Part shown: positions 41,601 to 52,667 of the stretch, one piece after another
How positions within the stretch are numbered: position 1 is the first letter of the stretch
How the letters are laid out: each line of letters begins with the position of its first letter
NCBI GenBank assembly: GCA_000727475.1
Contig: KL647289.1
Location: 4,778,019-4,842,018 of the forward strand
Length of the DNA: 64,000 nucleotides
Origin: Sarcocystis neurona
Lineage: Eukaryota; Apicomplexa; Conoidasida; Eucoccidiorida; Sarcocystidae
Direction of reading: 5' to 3'
Program-made: the position numbers and the translations under genes
The notes under the pieces: generated by a model
What the model was told of the DNA's origin: nothing
The model's input: the letters and a program-made list of their open reading frames with translations, nothing else
The model's database searches: none

Positions 41601-43580
41601 GAATTCAATGCGATACGCACGTGCCTTCCGTTGCAAACGTCGTGTCTCCTGCGGCTTTTCGTCAGGCTGCGATTTTCATTAAGAAGTCAACGATTTTGAT
41701 TGTGGATCTCCTCTCTCAAAGTCAACTTCCCCCAAGAAGAAGAAAACAGAAAACAACGTACACTGCTTGTCAGGCAAGTGGTCCAGCACTATTCTCAGTC
41801 ACTTTCTTGCCTTCTCCCTCTGTCTCTCTCTGTCTTCCTTTTCACAGATGCACACAAACGTGTTCGCTTCCTCCTGCAGGCGGCGCGAGGAGGGGGTTCC
41901 TCGGAGAAGAAAACGAAGAAGAAACTTGCATGTACGAAGAGGGATAGATTAGAGGAATGTGTGGACGACTGAACGGCTAGCGCGCTAGCGTCTGGTGATT
42001 TTATAACTTTGTGTAAGGGAAGTATAAAATTGAGTGTTGCTCTGCTTCGCTCTTCTGCGAAATGCGTGCAGTACCGAGGAGAAAAAGTGAGACATAGAGG
42101 ACTTCGCATTTTGCTCTCGGTCTCGGTCACTGTTCGTTGATGACGACCTTCTTGAAGAAATAGCCCTCAACAAGAAAGGGGAATCTATCACGCCTGCATG
42201 TGGTAGTAACTACACACACACCTCCCTCTATATATATGTATATAACTATACAGGTGGACACGTCTAAACCACACAGTGAGTGGTGTGACAGAACGGCAAA
42301 CTCTGCACACACATGCATATATATGTATATGCGATATATATAGATATACAGGGAGGAGAGAGAGATACAGAGAGAGGCAAATATTTCTCTGTATATATAC
42401 GTATCATCCCGTGATGTATATAGATATATATACAGAGAGATAGAGACAGAGAAGCAAATATTTCTCTGTATGTATATATGTGGAAATACGTACACCAGCC
42501 GATGATGTGGATATATACATATATGGAGAGAGAGAGATAGAGAAGAAAACAAATATTTCTCTGTACACATACACATCACCCGGTGATGCACATATACACA
42601 TCACCCGGTGATGTATACAGGTATAGATTGAACGAGATAGAGAAAGCGGCAAATATCTCTCTCTGTGTATATATATATATATCACCCGATGATGTATATA
42701 GATATATATAGAAGGAGAGATACAGAATGAGGCAAATATTTCTCTGTATATACACAGATCACCCGGTGGTGTATATAGATATATATAGAGAGAGATAGAG
42801 AGAGTGGCAAATATTTCTGTGTGTACATATATATATATACATACATATATATATATTACCCGATGGTGTATATAGATATATACACAGAAACATAGAGAAA
42901 GAGGCAAATATTTCTCTGTATGTATATATATAAATATCACCCGCTGATGTACTCTTAAGGTGACACAGTAGTCCAAATCAATGAAGGTCAGTGCGTCTGT
43001 ATCTGCATTTCTCGGTAGAATAGGACGAACGTACAAGTCAGGAGGCAGTGTGGCAAAGCAGAGAAATACCTCTGTCAGTTGCACTGATCCTTCAACAAGA
43101 AAGTGATGTGCCTGCTCTTCGTCTGTCTGTCTACACGTGTTTTTCTCCGCCGCAGCTCTGTGACGTGGTCCATAGCGTCGTTATTCTCACATACATCTGC
43201 AGTGATGTCTGCTACACATAAAAGTGTTCCACGTACGGACGCTTATAGAACGAGGAAGTTAGCAAGATACTCTCTTTCTTGGGCTAGGTGCAAATCTACA
43301 CTTCTTCCTCTACGCACACCCGCGTCTTTCCGCCTGCACCACGCACATATAGATGCATATGTATGTCTCCATGGATCTGCGTCTCCGTAAAGTCAACTAG
43401 CCTGGTGTTTGTGTGTGTCCACCATGCAGTGCGTCTCGCAAGGAGAGCAAGAAGCTTCACAACTGCCGAGGTCCCGTCCTCGAAAAAGTCCCCACCATCC
43501 CACGGTACAGCTGTGTTGACAGAAGTCACGTAGGTGTCCGCCGCTGCTGCTGGTGCTGCTTCTGCTGCACCTCATGTTAA
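35835..43580 (-). CDS. Probable gamma-tubulin complex component (Spc97/Spc98 family)
   Basis: Minus-strand exons placed with splice sites: 42941-43111 (AHHFLVEGSVQLTEVFLCFA..; phase 0 at both ends), about 38383-38545 and 38139-38218 (joined across a matching one-base/two-base phase). Others are approximate: 43423-43575 (Ala-rich then TYVTSVNTAVPWDGGDFFED), 38890-39060 (CPLQKFNRLDRMFYLFKYN) and 35835-35955 (MLLKIGQLLCDLVSIHACE). The order of motifs follows the conserved GRIP2 domain of GCP proteins: a stretch like FLLG..ELFQAF, then PL....L..Y..VF.YLL, then HMAFLV.NLQYYLQVDVL (here AMHFLVLQRFFQVFSTIV), then AHDHFLSNLL (here SAHTKWIKSVCCCVEIVW). GCPs nucleate microtubules at the spindle pole. 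Similarity was judged by eye against remembered family patterns and is moderate. A Gln-run stretch at 40924-41060 (LTEVVQNYVGRMKNSKN) may be another exon. The start, stop and several exons are unresolved, and two separate genes remain possible. Confidence 0.4.
36100..38138. other. Probable intron DNA within the Spc97/98-like gene
   Basis: No exon could be supported. Contains a TG run at about 37400-37438 and a TATATG block at 37990-38030. Short minus-strand open stretches (for example around 37700-37950) lack splice sites that fit. Confidence 0.4.
38235..38262. repeat. (TA)n microsatellite
   Basis: Uninterrupted TA dinucleotides between TTTTGCATA and TGCAGATTC, just upstream of the acceptor of the exon at 38139-38218. 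Confidence 0.9.
39060..40260. other. Repeat-bearing stretch without a supported gene
   Basis: CA-rich runs at 39525-39580 and 39655-39705, TATATA around 40020-40060. A plus-strand open frame at 39201-39458 has hydrophobic patches but no homologue I recognise and no second line of support. Confidence 0.5.
40262..40535. repeat. Three diverged ~93-bp tandem repeats with an internal hairpin
   Basis: Units start near 40262, 40353 and 40446. Each has a CGACG..GC opening, a GTGTAGRAG...TCCTACAC-type segment, and an end TTTTTTACGCGGGACGCTGA or its variant. In the first unit GTGTAGGA (40285-40292) pairs perfectly with TCCTACAC (40297-40304) across a four-base loop; the stem is shorter in unit 2 and broken in unit 3. 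Confidence 0.75.
40560..42340. other. CTG-rich block and AT repeats inside or next to the Spc97/98-like gene
   Basis: The plus strand is CTG-rich at 40670-40960, which reads as Ala/Gln/Lys/Glu-rich on the minus strand. TATATA microsatellites at 41370-41590. No splice-consistent exon could be fixed. Confidence 0.4.
42340..42955. repeat. Seven-copy 75-98-bp minisatellite at an exon boundary
   Basis: GCAAATATTTCTCTG or a near match occurs at about 42380, 42453, 42551, 42643, 42732, 42807 and 42903. Each unit also carries an ATCACCCGRTGATGTATATA segment, a TATATA run and a GAGAGATAGAG run. The left-hand end of exon 42941-43111 lies inside the last unit, so the exon's final codons and donor belong to the repeat. 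Confidence 0.85.
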
Positions 43581-43599
43581 AATTTAACGGCATCGCTAC

Positions 43600-44860
43600 A
43601 TAGGGCAGCAGCGCGTGTTGAAGAGACAGGGACAGAGAGAGATAAGAGGCAAAAGAGTTCTTTACTCACGTGAACAAAGAGGACGTGGACGTCGCTGCTG
43701 CAGCGCTTCTGTCGCTCCCACAGCGAACAGTAGCTGCGCACACACACAGACATGTGGCGGCAGTAGCGTGGCACTTCCAACCTTCAGGAGAGGAACAATT
43801 TGCACCAAAAGAAAGGCAGAAAGCAGCAACAGAACGGCGGCTGAGGCCCACGCCAGGGACTGTATGTGGTGCAGTGGAGAGCCGACCGGGCGAGAGGCGG
43901 GAATGCAGTCGTAGCAGACGGGCCCACGCACCTGCGGTCGGGCCGAAGCAACAGCAAGGGTGAGAAGGCGGGAAAATTCTACAGGCGCTCGATGAAGAGA
44001 GAAGCTGCCGGGAGAGTAAGCTGTCTTGGCGCTGGCCAGGGAAGTCTGCGGATCGAAGGACCGCCAAGATAGCAGTGCAGAAGCCTGTTCACCGCGGATA
44101 AACAGCTGGGCAATTACTTCTTCACACTAGCACAGATGCCGGCGTCTAATACAACTGCAAAACGTCGCAGCAGCAGACGCAGCAAGGCGTCACAAAGCGA
44201 CGGGGGGAGGACAACCAGCGATTTACCGTCGGTCTGCACGCGCTTCGGCTAACGCGCAGTCTCGTCCTTGCTGTCGGTGCTGCAGCAAAGCGCCATTTCT
44301 ATCTCTTTTGTTCTCTGCTTCTCGGCATACACGTGTCTGTGTGGGGTAATTGATGCCGATAAATACTCACTTGCATACAACAAAAAAGAGAGGAAAAAGA
44401 GCAGCTCTCTACACATCCACCCGCTCTAGCGCTAAAGAGTTGTCTGCCCTCTGTGGCCAAATGTGACAACGCTCGTGAAGGGCAAGCTGCTGTTCTTTTG
44501 GACAAGAAAACTCCCTGCAGTACCAGCAGTAGCTCCCCGGCAGCACTAGCAGCTCTAACAGCTCTACTAGCAGCAGCAGAGTAGCTTTACTGCAGTGACG
44601 ACCGCAGGACAGCGCAGCTCTCCGAGCAGCAGCAGCAGCACCTACACCCGCGACAGCAGCTACACCACAGCAGCGTCACTCCTCGACAAGCAGCAACCAC
44701 TCCTGCAGCAGCAGCAGCCGTACCGATGGCAGTAGCCACCGCACAGCGGTAGTCCAGACTCCCAGGCACAGAAGGCTGCAGCAGGCAGCAGCAGTAGCAG
44801 CAGCAAGAAGAGGAGAGAGAGAGAGAGAGGGAGAGAAAGAGAGAGAACCAGCAGCAGCCG
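43600..44860. other. CAG-rich region, coding strand unclear
   Basis: Both strands are open at 43662-44067. CAG runs on the plus strand at 44555-44720 and 44770-44810, then a GAGA run at 44812-44850. On the minus strand a strong donor (ATGCAA|GTGAGTA, exon end near 44374) follows an open stretch to about 44510, which may be a 5' exon of the Spc97/98-like gene. No product recognised. Confidence 0.3.
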
Positions 44861-44862
44861 CT

Positions 44863-47090
44863 GTGTCCACCGGGAGACGTTGTGAAGCACACACGCGAAC
44901 CTTCTCAAGAAAACGACAGCCGTCTCCAGAGAGAGGCTCCCTGGCAACAGGGAAAAGTTCTTTTCTGCAGCCGTCTGCAGAAAGAGAGAGAAGCTCTTCG
45001 GCAACAGCAGGAAGTTTTCTTCTTCTATGTGACGATATGGCAGGTGGACACTCAGGAGAGTCCACGTTTCGCGGAGGGGCCTGCTGCACTTTTTTTGCTG
45101 TTCTCGAACAAGTCACATATTTGCCCGCAGTCTCCCAGATTGTAACAGAGAGGAGTTTTGGATTTACGGAGAGATTTTCTTCCTCCTTCTCTTTCCCTCT
45201 ATGTCTACCTTTGAGGAAGGACGCGTGTTCCTATGTGACAGAGTACTTCTGAAGGAAATGTCGGGGGGGTAGGATGTGCCCCTTTGCAGCGCATGCGCTT
45301 TCTTTACGTCCATACGAAAGAAGGAAGCAGGAGTCGTACACAGGGATGTCGGCAGGGAGGGGAGCGCAAAGTTCACACTCTTTCCCCTATTAAAACACAG
45401 CAGCAACCGAGTCTTCAACCGACGAAGAAGAACGACGTGGAGAGGACGATGCGCTGCTGCTTCTTACTAAATAAAATTGCAGAGATATCGACCAGCATCT
45501 GAGGAAACGTAGCAATGAAAGCCACGCGCGCGCAGCTCGCTACATATGTCCTGCCAGAGCCACAGAGGTAGCAGCAACAGCAGCACAACAGCAGCAGCAG
45601 TTGGTGAGAAGCCCGTCTAGTCGGACGGGGAGCACCGTTGGACGACGCAGTGCAAAGGTAGCAGAAGCATACAGGAGGAGAAGGAGCCGCTGGGGTGCTG
45701 CTGAAGAAAGCGGAAGAGAAGCGACGGCAACAGCCCAGAGTCGCGCAGTCACCACAGCGGTACAACAGCAGCGGCAGCAAACGAATCTCTGGCAAAAAAG
45801 AGGAAGACGAGAGGGAGGCGCAGCCGCAGCAGCAGCATCGCAGCAAGCAGGGACAGCACCAAACACAAGGCGACACATAGCAGCACTAGCAGCAGCAACA
45901 CATTCCAGAAGCAGCAACAACAGCAAGATGAAGAAAGGAAGAAACAGCACCGGCAAGAGGAGTTTCGAATTGTCAAAAGCAGCAGCCGTGCTACACACGG
46001 TAGAGTCAGCGAGACCCGCGGCGAGACGCCAGGGCAGCAGCGGGAGGCGACGCAGCGGAAGACGCAGCAGCAGAAGACGCAGCAGCAGAAGACGCAGCAG
46101 CAGGAGGTGCAGCAGCAGGAGGCGCTGCAGCAGGAGGCGCAGTAGCAGCAGGAAGTGCAGCAGCAGGAGGCGCAACAGCAGAAGGTGCGGGAGCACAAAT
46201 GGGAAACATTTCGGAGAAGAATCACGCGTGGCACGGCAGAAGGGGAAGGAGCAACTAGAAGCACGCAGCAGGGCAACGACGCTGCAGTGGCAGCGGCAGC
46301 GGCAGCAGCAGTGACCGCTGCTCTGCAGGAGCAACACACCGGCAGCCGCCCCGAGAGGGGAGCAGCTGCAAATACTAAAGCGTATGAGACGGTGCTGCTG
46401 CTGTGCAGCTACTACCCAGAAGAAGAAGCAGCTTCAGCAGCTGGAGCGGTTCCAGCAGCAGTAGCGACGGGAGGGACAGCAGCAGGGAGAGCAGGAACAG
46501 CAAGGGCAGCAGCAGGAAAAGCAGCAGGAGGAAGAGCAGCAGTAGCGACGGGAGGGACAGCAGCAGGGAGAGCAGGAACAGGAACGGCAGCAGCAGGAAA
46601 AGCAGCAGGAGGAAGAGCAGCAGCAGGAGCGACACAAAGACTGTCTGCGTGCGCAGGAGAACCACGGACTGCATACCGCGGGGGGTTTCTCTCCCATCCA
46701 CTACTACTCTACTAGACCAGCAGCAGAAAAGCATGGCAGCAGCCACGCTCGCAGAAACAAGGCCAAGTGGGTGTCTCGCAGCCGTGACAGCAAGAGAAGC
46801 CTCAGCGGGTTCGAGCGGCCGCAGCGGCAACAGCAGCAGCAGCGGCAACAGCGGCACGCGTCAAGAAGGTAATAACAGTAGCCACCGCAGCCACACTTGC
46901 ACAGAACGCACGCCTACAGCAAGTTTCTTGCCAGACCGGTCCCTTTCCTCACCCCAAATCCACACATACAAACATTTCTACAACGTCTGCAGATACACAC
47001 GTCTCTGTATCGACGCAGGAGTAGACACATACACACGTAGGCGTCCATACGTGAATATTCAGCGTGACAAAATACGAGAAAGTTAGACAG
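44863..47090 (+). CDS. Possible homopolymer-rich protein gene (Gln/Ala/Ser/Arg), exons not resolved
   Basis: Overlapping plus-strand open stretches at 44882-45145, 45601-46314, 46155-46715 and 46403-47086 are dominated by CAG codon runs read as Gln, Ala or Ser. In Eimeria such CAG arrays are usually translated in the CAG, GCA or AGC frame, which favours the plus strand; the minus strand would be mostly Leu and Cys. The three overlapping frames cannot all be used, so introns or only part of the stretch must be coding. No conserved domain was recognised, and no start or stop is proposed. Confidence 0.3.
46461..46622. repeat. 81-bp tandem duplication within the CAG-rich block
   Basis: GTAGCGACGGGAGGGACAGC at 46461 recurs at 46542. 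The period of 81 bases is exactly 27 codons, so the duplication keeps any reading frame. A 15-base AGAAGACGCAGCAGC-like unit is repeated several times at about 46055-46160. Confidence 0.85.
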
Positions 47091-47099
47091 CGGAACAGG

Positions 47100-48650
47100 C
47101 AAACATCCAGAGAGAGATACCTATAGACAGACGCACATATCTACAGACAGACACACGAAGCCATGTGTTCGTATACAGGTAAAGAGACTGTCACATATAT
47201 TTCTCCCTGCCTGAAGAGAGAACTGAAGACACGCCCGTGTCCACACAGACTAAAAGAAGTAATATACGCGTAGATTCCCACAGGCAGAGAGACAGTGACG
47301 TGCATGCATGCGTACACGTCCACGCAGAGAAGAAGAGGGGCAGCCAGAGAAGGAGAGGTAGGCAGGCAGAAGAACCAACGTGTGTCGGGTGAAGCGCAGA
47401 GGAGAGGAACTTGAAAACGTACTTCAAGCGGAAGAGAAGTAAAAAGTTCTGGCGGGCCCTGGCGAACAACTGGCTGCTGGTAGAGCTGGAGTCCCCGCTG
47501 GTCGGGAACGCGGAAAGTCGCTTCTGCAGCACAGAGACACACACACACACAGAGCAATTCTCCACGGACAAAAGAGGGCCCGACGCCAAGAAGAAGAAGA
47601 AGCGCACTACCCTGACGCCGGAGAAAGTGCGGCCATGGGTGGACAGAGGAGAGGGACGACGAAAGGAGGCCAGTGACTGCCCAGGAAGACAGCAGTCTCC
47701 GCAGCAAACGGGGAAACCGAGTTTCTACCGACCTGCAGAGACAGGAAAACTGAGCCAGGGAGGACGGGGGAAGGAAGACGCCAGAAAAAGAGAGAGACAA
47801 GAAGGCAAAAAAGAGAGAAAGACAGAAAGCAGAGTGGGCCGGGCACGGTCCTACTACGTGCATATAGAAGGACCTTCGCGCACAGGTGGAGAGCTACGCA
47901 TCAGGGCCGAAGACGGAGAGACGGAGACTCGCAGCTCAACGTGGAGACGGACAGAAAGGGAAACGCAGAACCATCTCAAGACATAGCTGCGTACACATAT
48001 ACGTATAGAGAGAGAAAAGACTGCACGTATGTGTATGGATAAATAGATATATATGTGGATAGACGCGCCCAAAGAGGGGAAGTGTTGTGGCACAGAGAAA
48101 AACCAAAAGGAAGAAATTTCGAGACATACCTGCGTACAATCATAAGAGACAGTGTGTAGACACAGAAAGCGCGAGTGAGAGAAGAACAGACAGAGAGAGG
48201 TAAAAATAATGCAAAAAAGTGCAACAGTACAAAGATATACATCTACATATATATATATATATGTATATATGTATATATGTATATATATATGTATATATCG
48301 AGTGAGAGGCACATAGAGAGAGACATGTGTGCAGATATATATGTAACAGTATGTACGTGTCTTCACAAGTATAATATATATGCATGTGTGCACGGACGTC
48401 CGTGTACATAAATATATGCGTATTTATATGTGTGTTTATATACGTACGTACATACGGGGAGATGCGCAGAGACAATACAGCTGCAGCTACATACAAGTTG
48501 TGAAAGCGAGGACAGTGGAACGTATGCAGCAGAGAAAGGCGGACGTCTACACCGCCGTTCTTCACAGCGGTTCCCACTACTTCTCTCGCAGTCGCATCTC
48601 CACACATACATAAGTCTCTACATATTTAGACAAACATACATTTATATGTT
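47100..48650. other. Region downstream of the C15-like gene, no supported gene
   Basis: At 47400-47560 all three minus frames and one plus frame are open and protein-like; the plus strand is open for 191 residues (47411-47986, Lys/Arg/Glu-rich). None can be chosen from sequence alone. TATATG microsatellites fill 48240-48300 and 48370-48460. Confidence 0.35.
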
Positions 48651-48653
48651 TGT

Positions 48654-51600
48654 TTATGGCGCGCGGGATCGGTGTGGTTGTACGTTGATGACGCCCAGGA
48701 GCTTCCACAGCAACATACCAACGTCGTCGTAGCTGACGCAGAGGGGAAAGCTGGCGAACGTGCTGGCCAGCAGGAACATATATATCTGCAGCTACATATT
48801 TTCCTCTTTGTGAACTCGTTGATACCTCTTGCAATTTCAGGAGCAAAGACGCTTCGAAGACAGACGCGTCTCGACCCGCCTTTCCCCACCGTCTTGGCAG
48901 ACGCAGACCCATATCCCTTCCTTTTATACTGCGGGTTCCTCTTCGTAACCCCGCTCTCTCCCTCTCCCTCCATATATATGTGCATGTATATGAAAAACAA
49001 GAATATATCTGTGTGTCCACTTGTACATATTATAGCTGTATCACCCGTGCTTTATACGCACTGTGCGGCCCGGCACGCTATATATACATATATATATATA
49101 TATATGTACGTGTGTGTATTTATACACAAAAACATATACATGTATATATATATGTATACGTATATTTGTATCTCTGACATGCACAGATATGTGAAAAGAC
49201 AGATATATATTTATTATTATCAGCGTGGCTCTACACGGGACACCGGAGAGTACTATGTTCAGTCTGATCATCCACACACACAGACAGAGACACATATCTT
49301 CATATATCCATGTATGGCCGCAATAGTAATACCTTTTATATATATACACGTATATACATATATATGTATCTGCATATATATATATATACATACGTATATG
49401 GTGTTTGGGCGTGGTTGCGTGAGACTAGGTAGTTCAAGACAGGGATGAAAGGGAAGGAATTAGACAAATCTAATCACTTTGAATGTCTCACTTCTCGATA
49501 TATATATATATATACACATACTTGACTGCGTATTTATACATATATATATATATATATGTGTGTACGTGACTGCGTATTTCTCTCTCTTTCATATATATGT
49601 ATATATACACACGTGACTGCATATGCACATATATATATATATATATATATGTAAGTGTGACTGCATTTATATACACATATACATATATATGTATATATAT
49701 ATATGTCAAGCCTTTATGTGTTTGTATACGTGCACATATCGAGCAAGCTTGACACCGCATCTAATCACGTGAACGAGAAAACTGTCTACATCTTCTGAAC
49801 TTCTTTTGCTATATATCTATACATACATATGTAGATATATATGTATATTTACATATATATATATACACATCAACAAATAAGCAGAGACCTGCATATAAAT
49901 AGCAGAGGAAGCCAGAGAGACAGAAAGAGGTAGTCAGAGCGATACCGTTGACAGCCCTGCGTTCTAAGTGAAAGCACGTGGCTCCTAGTTCATGTCCCAG
50001 ATGCAGCAACAGCACCAGTCGCTTTTCTTCTCCTTTTGCAACGGTGCTGCTGCTGTTCAAGGAACGGAAGTATCTGTGTTGGCTGCCCTGCCTGCTGCCG
50101 CATTCCCCGTCACTCTCGCTGCTGCTGTCTGCGCCCGCGGTGCTACTGAAGAGCTCCTCGTCTCGACCACTGCTGCTGTTGTTGCTGTCGCTGCTGTCAG
50201 TCAGGCTCCTGCATCTCCCGCTCCTCCTGATTCTCGCGCTGGTGCTGCTGCTGCGGGGGCGGCGGGAGCCGGGGAAGTCGTCGACCCCACACGTGCTGCT
50301 GCTGCTTTTTCTGCACTTCTGCGTGCTGCTGACCGCCCCTCCACAGCAACTCTCCCGCATGTGTCGCTTTGTGATGGTGCAGCTGCTGCTGCTCTTTCGA
50401 TCCGTACTGCTGCTGCTGCCGACCCTTCGGCCGGTATCGCTGCTGCTGCCGCTATTCCTCGTGCTGTTTCGAGTGCTGCCGTTCCTTCGGCTCCTGCACA
50501 CGCCTCTGCTGTCGCTGCTGCTCTCTCTGTTGCTGCTGCTGTTGTTCTGTTGAACCCGTAAATCTTCTCGCTGCTGCTGCTCTTGCCACATGCCCGAGGG
50601 ACCCGCAGCAGCAGCAGCAGCGCGTTGTTCTGTCTCCCACCCCACACCGGCGCCCTTAGGAACCGCTTGAGTCGCCTCAAGCGCGTGTCCCGCTTCGCTT
50701 CTTCTTTCTTCCCTCTGTTGCGTCAGGTCGACGGCAGCAACTCTTTCCTTTGCTCCTGACTTCATTTTGTCGTCGCAGCGCTGCTGTCGCTCGGCGCCGT
50801 GCTCTGCTGGTTCTGCTGCCCATCTGTCTTGTGAACGTCTCTCAGCTGCTGCTGCTGCTGCTCCTGCATCCTGCTGCCGTCGTTCTATTTCTCTCCTTCT
50901 CTGGTCTTCGCTGTGTTTCCCTATTGTTGGAGATGTGTCTCTCTGTCCTGCTTCCTCTCCTTCTGCCGCGGCCTCCCGTTCCTTTTCTCTTGTTGTTCCT
51001 GCTGCTCCTGCGACCCTCCCTTGCTGCTGCTGCTGTTGTTGCGAATCCTCAGTTCTCCGCAGCATCGCTCGGTCTCTTTCCTGCTGCTGCTGCAGCGCAT
51101 CTTCTCCAGCTGCACCTTGGTGGAGTCCCGCTGCTGCTGCTGCGTCTTCGTCAGTCTCTGCTGTTGGGTGACCCCCGGCATTTTCTGTTACTGCTGCTCT
51201 TGCTGCTTCCTCCCGGGCAGCTGCTGCTGTCGACGCGTCGCTCCCACGCCCCTCTCTTCCATTCACGCCTTCGTAGCTGCTCGTGCTGCTTCCACTTCTT
51301 CTGTTGCTGCTGCTCTCGCTGCTGCCGTCGCTCCTGCTGTGCCTTCTGCTGCTCGTGCGACTCCTCTCTTCCCTGTTGCCCCTCCCCCAACTGCTGCTGC
51401 TGTTGCTACCGCTACGAGCGCTAATACTCTTGCTGCTGTGACTGCTGCTGCTGTCACTGCTGCTGTTGGTGCGGATAGCGTGGCTGCTGTTGCTGCGAGT
51501 AGTGTAGCTGCTGCTGTCTCTCCTGTCGTATGTCCCTGTCTCGTCCAACCTTCTAAAGATTCGAGGAATTGCATGCAAGACAGCAGCGGCACTGACCTCT

Positions 51601-52667
51601 AAGACCCGTGCCCCACACATTGCTACGTTCTGCAGCCCGTCACCATATAGCATCTGCTGCTGCCGCTCGCTTTCCTCCTGCCGCTCGTTTTCTACCTGCC
51701 TCCTCCACGGGAATCTCGCGCAGCCCACGGACATACTTCGTCTGTCCCTCCTTGCTGCTGCTTCACGTACGACTGCTGCTAGTTCACGTGCTATTGTTGC
51801 TCGTATCTCCGCGTCTGCAGCTGCTGCAAATCGTCCGCCTGCGCCTGCTGCTGTCCCTCTGTGTAATGCTGCTGCTCTTGCTGTATCTCCTGCTGCTGTC
51901 GGCACGACTGCCGTTACCGCCGCGTCTACTGCTGCTGTCGCCGCGGGGACTGCTGCCCTCCATGCTGCTGCTGCGCTGGGTGCTGCTGAGGATGCCGCTG
52001 CTGCGGATGCCACTGCTGCTGCTGCTGCTGTTGTGGTTGCTGCTGCTGCGGTTGCTGCTGCTGCTGCTGCGGTTGCTGCCGCTGCTGCTGCGGTTGCTGC
52101 CGCTTGTGGGCTCAGTAAAATCCCCGCTTCAACCTTTGCCCGCCCCCTGAGGAGCCTCTCCCCGACAGCAGCAGCAGCAGTCTGCCGTATCTCTGTAGTA
52201 CGTGACGCTTCGGAAGCAACTGCAGGATCGTCTTCCGGCAGTTGCTGATGCTGTTGCTGCAGTTTCCCTTCTTGTCCGTATTGCTTTTGTGGGGAGTCCT
52301 CCCGCTGCTGGTGCTGCTGGGGTCGCTCCTGCCGCTGTTCTTGCTCTTGTTGCTCCTGCGGCTGGTCGAACTGCTTCGCCAGCTGCTGCTGCTGCTGTTC
52401 CTCCTCCTCCTCCGGGTGTTGCTGCTGGTGCAACACCAGCTTCTCTGGCTGCCGCTCCTGCCGCGGCTGCTGCTTCAGCTGCTGCTGTTGCGCGCGGTAA
52501 AGCGCAGCAGGGAACTTCCTTGCGAGGGAGGCCGTGGCATTTCTCTTGACTGAGCTGTAGGCGCCAAAGCCAGTCAAGTAGACAAGCAGCTTTTCTTCAG
52601 AAGTTCTACGTTGCTCGTTGTTTCTCTCTGAACTTAAAATTTCGCCCGTCTGCATCATCGTTTCCAT
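48654..52667 (-). CDS. Pyroglutamyl-peptidase I (C15) homologue with homopolymer insertions; apparent frame break, catalytic residues lost
   Basis: C15 enzymes remove N-terminal pyroglutamate. Exon 1 (49946-52667, 907 codons plus one base) starts at the ATG at 52667 and contains, in one frame, VYLTGFGAYSSVKRNAT (residues 29-45; family TGFGPF..N.S), GARVLEVSAAAVLHAIPRIF (about 352-371) and LLLHLGHELGATCFHLERR (about 886-904; Glu902 matches the catalytic Glu). Between them lie about 290 residues (Gln/Ala-rich) and about 500 residues (Ser/Ala/Gln/Arg-rich) of homopolymer insertion; ordinary family members have about 200-220 residues in all. Exon 2 (right end 48938) joins in phase, and reads NGTRSIKGRDMG, then VSTSSQRGKYVAADIY, where Ala stands where the family has the catalytic Cys (GRYLC). 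The match then continues in another frame (YMFLLASTFASFPLC..YDDV) to the TAA at 48654-48656, with Ser where the family has His (FIHVP). A pseudoenzyme or pseudogene is inferred. Confidence 0.6.
48939..49945 (-). other. Intron of the C15-like gene, microsatellite-filled
   Basis: 1007 bases from the donor AAC G|GTATCG to the acceptor ACGAAGAG. It holds TATATA/TATATG tracts at 49075-49420 and a roughly 60-base repeat with a TGACTGCRTAT core at about 49520-49680 (four copies). The acceptor was chosen because it restores phase and brings in the next family block. Confidence 0.5.

Noticed and set aside
42404..42940. Tyr/Ile-rich continuation of the exon at 42941-43111
   Set aside because: This is the translated minisatellite; the GTGATA donor at the exon end is preferred, although read-through is noted as a finding.
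40262..42955. Possible CRISPR array
   Set aside because: Units are adjacent diverged tandem repeats without unique spacers, and the genome is eukaryotic.
45540..46337. 265-residue minus-strand open frame made of Leu runs
   Set aside because: Antisense of CAG arrays; composition is unlike any protein.
50750..51602. Long plus-strand Leu- and Cys-rich open frames
   Set aside because: Antisense to the C15-like exon; CTG read as Leu or TGC read as Cys gives no credible protein.
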